Shown: one piece after another, positions 61,498 to 64,000 of the stretch
Layout of the letters: each line of letters opens with the position of its first letter
Position numbering within the stretch: the first letter of the stretch is position 1
Made by a program: the position numbers and the translations under genes
From: Undibacterium_A arcticum
GTDB taxonomy: Bacteria > Pseudomonadota > Gammaproteobacteria > Burkholderiales > Burkholderiaceae_D
Length of the DNA stretch: 64,000 nucleotides
NCBI RefSeq assembly: GCF_042660705.1
Contig: NZ_JBHSUQ010000001.1
Direction: 5' to 3' (one strand)
Notes under the pieces: model-generated
Told to the model about the DNA's origin: nothing
Databases searched by the model: none
The model's input: only the letters and a program-made list of their open reading frames with translations

Positions 61498-62853
61498 CTA
61501 TTCCGCGATCACTTTCTCGAACACCGCCTGGGTGCGCGTCGCCAGGCCATCGATCTCGTCGTCGTCCAGCACATACGGCGGCATCAGGTAGACGCTGCGG
61601 CCGATCGGCCGCAGCAGCAATTCATGTTCCAGCGCGGTGCTGAAGAAACGCCGTGAGAAAGTCGCGGCGGCCGCGGCGTCATCGGGTACGGCGTCGAACG
61701 CCCAGATCATCCCGCGCTGGCGGAAATGCTGCACCTTGTCGTGCGTCGCCAGTGGCGCCAGCGCGGCGCTCAGTTTTGCCGCGCGCTCCCGATTGCGCAC
61801 CAGCACATCGTCTTCTTCGAAGATCGCCAGCGTCGCCAGCGCCGCACGGCAGGCCAGCGGATTGCCGGTGTACGAATGCGAGTGCAGAAAGCCGCGTGTC
61901 ACATCGGCGCTGTAGAACGCCTGATAGATATCGTCGCGCGTCATCACCAGCGACAGCGGCAGATAACCGCCGCTGATGCCTTTCGACAGGCACAGGAAAT
62001 CAGGCCAGACCGGTTGACCATCCAGTTCGGCTTGCTCGCACGCAAAGAAAGTCCCGGTGCGGCCGCAACCGACCGCGATCTCGTCGAAGATCAGATGCAC
62101 GTTATAACGATCGCACAGCGCCCGCACTGCGGCCAGATAAGCCGGGTCATGCATCGCCATGCCGGTCGCGCACTGCACCAGCGGCTCGACGATCACGGCC
62201 GCGATGTTGCCGGCGCGCTGCTGCAACAGCGACTCCAGATCGGCGGCGGCGCGCCGCGCGACGTCCAGCGCCGATTCGCCATCCACGGCTAGGCGCGCAT
62301 CGGGCGACGCCACCACATGCGCCTGCCGCAGCAAAGGACCGTAGGCATCGCGGAACAGCGCAACGTCGGTTACCGCCAGCGCGCCGATGGTCTCGCCGTG
62401 ATAGCCGCCCTTCAGGCAGACAAATTCCTGCTTGTCGCCGTGGCCGGCGTTGCGCCACGCGTGAAAACTCATCTTCAGCGCGATCTCGACCGCCGAGGCG
62501 CCATCCGACGCATAAAAACAATGGCCCAGCACATGGCCGGTGCGCGCCGCCAACTGTTCGGACAGTTCAATCACCGGCTCGTGCGTGAAGCCGGCCAGCA
62601 TCGCGTGCTCCAGCCGGTCGAGCTGGTCCTTCAGCGCCGCATTGATGCGCGGATTGGCGTGGCCGAACAGGTTGACCCACCAAGAGCTGATCGCGTCGAG
62701 ATAGCGCTTGCCGTCCTGGTCGTAGAGCCAGGCGCCACGGCCGTGGCTGACCGGAATCAGTGGCACAGTTTCGTGATGCTGCATCTGGGTGCACGGATGC
62801 CAGACACTGCGCAGGCTGCGGGCGACCCAGTCGGATTGTTGGTTTGCTGCCAA
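61498..62853 (-). CDS. bioA: adenosylmethionine-8-amino-7-oxononanoate aminotransferase
   Basis: A 451-residue class III aminotransferase making 7,8-diaminopelargonate. WHPCTQM, SSWWVNLFGHANPRIN, YASDGASAVEIALKM, LIFDEIAVGCGRTGT and the Lys in LCLSKGISGGYLPLS are typical of BioA. The frame opens at 62901, but GGAG lies six bases before TTG 62853 (LAANQQSDWVARSLR), which I take as the start. Its 5' region contains a seven-base tandem repeat (62883-62938) that may affect expression. First gene of the biotin operon. No BirA-type operator is recognisable. Confidence 0.93.
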   Translation of the reverse strand: MAANQQSDWVARSLRSVWHPCTQMQHHETVPLIPVSHGRGAWLYDQDGKRYLDAISSWWVNLFGHANPRINAALKDQLDRLEHAMLAGFTHEPVIELSEQLAARTGHVLGHCFYASDGASAVEIALKMSFHAWRNAGHGDKQEFVCLKGGYHGETIGALAVTDVALFRDAYGPLLRQAHVVASPDARLAVDGESALDVARRAAADLESLLQQRAGNIAAVIVEPLVQCATGMAMHDPAYLAAVRALCDRYNVHLIFDEIAVGCGRTGTFFACEQAELDGQPVWPDFLCLSKGISGGYLPLSLVMTRDDIYQAFYSADVTRGFLHSHSYTGNPLACRAALATLAIFEEDDVLVRNRERAAKLSAALAPLATHDKVQHFRQRGMIWAFDAVPDDAAAAATFSRRFFSTALEHELLLRPIGRSVYLMPPYVLDDDEIDGLATRTQAVFEKVIAE

Positions 62854-62882
62854 AGTTACTCCAAAAAAATCTTGATGCTTTA

Positions 62883-62938
62883 TGCAATGTGCAATGTGCA
62901 ATGTGCAGTATGCAGTGTGCAGTGTGCAGTGTGCAAAA
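62883..62938. repeat. seven-base tandem repeat upstream of bioA
   Basis: Eight consecutive heptamers begin at 62883: three TGCAATG, one TGCAGTA, three TGCAGTG and a final TGCAAAA. They lie 30 bases before the likely bioA start codon, in the promoter or leader region of the biotin operon. Confidence 0.93.
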
Positions 62939-62960
62939 CTTAACTAACGTATAACCGGTT

Positions 62961-63074
62961 CCCTCCCCCTTGCAGGGGGAGGGTTAGGGAGGGGGTAGTG
63001 CGGTCGCTAAACGACACTGGTTGTTCATCGACCGCCGCACCCCCATCCCAACCTTCCCCCTCACAGGGGGAAGG
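62961..63074. repeat. compact paired-hairpin repeat, left side of the DUF559 gene
   Basis: The first stem CCTCCCCCTTGCAGGGGGAGG is at 62962-62982. Then complementary arms GGGGGTAGTGCGGTCG and CGACCGCCGCACCCCC enclose a short loop. The second stem CCTTCCCCCTCACAGGGGG... is at 63052-63074. The whole unit is itself an inverted repeat. Confidence 0.88.
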
Positions 63075-63097
63075 AGCCGACCGTTGCGGGGCGATGG

Positions 63098-63457
63098 TTA
63101 CGCTGGATGAATACCATTCAAAGCATCCACTACTGTTGCTAACACCCCGTCCAAATTATTCAACACATCGTTGTTCCAAAACCTCACAACCTGCCAGCCC
63201 TGCAATTGCAAAAACGCAGTCCGCCGCGCGTCATACGCTATCCGATCCTGATGCTGGCCGCCATCCAGTTCAATCACCAGCTTCTTATCAAGACAGGCAA
63301 AATCGGCGATGTAAGGCCCGATCGGATGCTGGCGTCGGAAGCGGCTATGTTCCAGCTGCTTGCCGCGCAATGCGCGCCACAACATGCGTTCCACGTCCGT
63401 CATGTCACTGCGTAGCGAGCGGGCGTTGGCCGTGGTTTGTTCTTGTATGCGCCGCAT
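63098..63457 (-). CDS. DUF559 endonuclease-like protein
   Basis: A 120-residue protein of the DUF559 family, whose fold resembles the Vsr/restriction-endonuclease core. MTDVERMLWRALRGKQLEHSRFRRQHPIGPYIADFACLDKKLVIELDGGQH shows the expected Glu, the Asp in ADFAC and the Glu-x-Asp of ELDGGQH as the putative metal site. RTAFLQLQGWQVVRFWNNDVL follows. A nuclease role is inferred from the fold; none is established. ATG 63457 is chosen over 63481, which lies inside a repeat. The gene is bracketed by two hairpin repeats whose right ends are direct copies of each other. Confidence 0.85.
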   Translation of the reverse strand: MRRIQEQTTANARSLRSDMTDVERMLWRALRGKQLEHSRFRRQHPIGPYIADFACLDKKLVIELDGGQHQDRIAYDARRTAFLQLQGWQVVRFWNNDVLNNLDGVLATVVDALNGIHPA

Positions 63458-63464
63458 CCTGATT

Positions 63465-63510
63465 GACCGCTCTACCCCCATCCCAACCTTCCCCCTCAGA
63501 GGGGGACGGA
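63465..63510. repeat. half paired-hairpin repeat, right side of the DUF559 gene
   Basis: GACCGCTCTACCCCCATCCC and the stem CCTTCCCCCTCAGAGGGGG (63487-63509) repeat in the same orientation the right half of the 62961-63074 unit (GACCGCCGCACCCCCATCCC and its stem). Confidence 0.85.
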
Positions 63511-63515
63511 GCTAG

Positions 63516-64000
63516 TTAAGCTAACCAGCTCGGCTTGCGTTTCTCCAGGAACGAACGCACCCCTTCCCGGCCCTCGTCCGACGCGCGGATCTGCGCGATC
63601 CCTTCCACCGTGGCGGCGATCAGGGCCTCGGTCAGCGGCATGCCACCAACCTCGCGCACCAGTTTCTTCGCCTCTGCCACCGCATTCGGGCTATTCGACA
63701 GCAGCGCTTTCACGATCTCGGCGACCTTGGCATCGAGCGCGTCGGGCGCCACCACTGCATGCACGAAGCCGATGCGCTGCGCTTGCTGCGCGTCGAAACG
63801 TTCGGCGGTGAGGAAATAACGGCGCGCCGCATTCTCGCCCATCGCCTTGATCACGTAAGGCGAGATCGTGGCCGGGATCAAGCCGAGCCGCACTTCGCTC
63901 AGGCAGAAATTGACCTCTTCGGCCGCCACCGCGATATCGCAGGCCGCCACCAGTCCCATGCCGCCGGCGTAGCAATCGCCCTGGATTTTTGCGACCACCG
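63516..64000 (-). CDS. enoyl-CoA hydratase/isomerase family protein, probable methylglutaconyl-CoA hydratase, partial
   Basis: The C-terminal 161 residues or so of a crotonase-fold enzyme; the start lies beyond 64000. VVAKIQGDCYAGGMGLVAACDIAVAAEEVNFCLSEVRLGLIPATISPYVI contains the oxyanion-hole and catalytic region, and the end AIRA-like helix EGREGVRSFLEKRKPSW is standard. Next to methylcrotonyl-CoA carboxylase and HMG-CoA lyase genes, the best guess is LiuC, hydrating 3-methylglutaconyl-CoA to HMG-CoA. The bio operon and DUF559 separate it from liuD. Confidence 0.85.
   Translation of the reverse strand, partial: VVAKIQGDCYAGGMGLVAACDIAVAAEEVNFCLSEVRLGLIPATISPYVIKAMGENAARRYFLTAERFDAQQAQRIGFVHAVVAPDALDAKVAEIVKALLSNSPNAVAEAKKLVREVGGMPLTEALIAATVEGIAQIRASDEGREGVRSFLEKRKPSWLA

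Noticed and set aside
62854..62940. BirA operator before bioA
   Set aside because: No TTGTAAACC...GGTTTACAA-like dyad is present; only the heptamer array is seen.

Overview
The window looks like chromosomal DNA of a Burkholderiales betaproteobacterium, most likely Oxalobacteraceae. This is inferred from the high GC, a fused indolepyruvate ferredoxin oxidoreductase, IcmF, a Liv-type transporter cluster with two CoA ligases, and a liu leucine-degradation set. No rRNA, CRISPR array or complete transposon was seen. There is one tRNA (Asn).

Layout. 0-5 kb: a broken DUF4332 gene at the left edge, an H-NOX gas sensor overlapping a PAS-GGDEF-EAL protein, and a second diguanylate cyclase. 5-8 kb: yedA exporter divergent from an Lrp/AsnC regulator, then a Nac-like LysR regulator. 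7.9-12.6 kb: a copper-handling cluster (His/Cys-rich protein, small periplasmic protein, TolC-type lipoprotein, multicopper oxidase, cupredoxin, CusF-like protein). 13-20.3 kb: fused indolepyruvate oxidoreductase and icmF, the latter carrying an in-frame repeat insertion. 20.5-27.5 kb: an accessory stretch with a GlxA-type regulator, a metallo-beta-lactamase-fold gene and its partial duplicate, a Fic remnant, UPF0158, a Fic protein, and an AT-rich ImmA/DUF4411 pair next to tRNA-Asn. 27.7-37.7 kb: ettA and single housekeeping or metabolic genes. 38-47.9 kb: acyl-CoA synthetase, livGHMKF and a PaaK-like ligase behind a Crp/Fnr regulator. 48-53.5 kb: hpt, a nitronate monooxygenase-like gene, an MBL hydrolase, DUF1289, and an S41 protease with a small partner lipoprotein. 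53.6-64 kb, all minus strand: ybaK, hmgL, ghrA, the methylcrotonyl-CoA carboxylase biotin subunit, bioBDFA, a DUF559 nuclease-like gene and a partial enoyl-CoA hydratase.

How it fits together. The right end is a leucine/isovalerate degradation locus (hydratase, biotin-dependent carboxylase, HMG-CoA lyase) with the biotin biosynthesis operon inside it, so cofactor supply sits beside the enzyme that uses it. IcmF and the indolepyruvate oxidoreductase add branched-acyl and aromatic 2-oxoacid breakdown. The liv cluster probably imports a carboxylic or amino acid that is then activated to its CoA ester.

Two themes cut across the window. First, at least eight genes are broken by small shifts that are all best explained as deletions, mostly in homopolymers (DUF4332, tolC-like, MBL, ImmA, thioredoxin-like, livG, livH, livK). 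Uncorrected sequencing error is as likely as real decay. Second, intergenic space is crowded with hairpin repeats. A G/C-rich paired-hairpin family recurs about eight times, once inside icmF, and two copies bracket a DUF559 gene. A separate palindromic REP family flanks icmF. Four distinct tandem repeats (7, 13, 14 and 19 bp) are also present.
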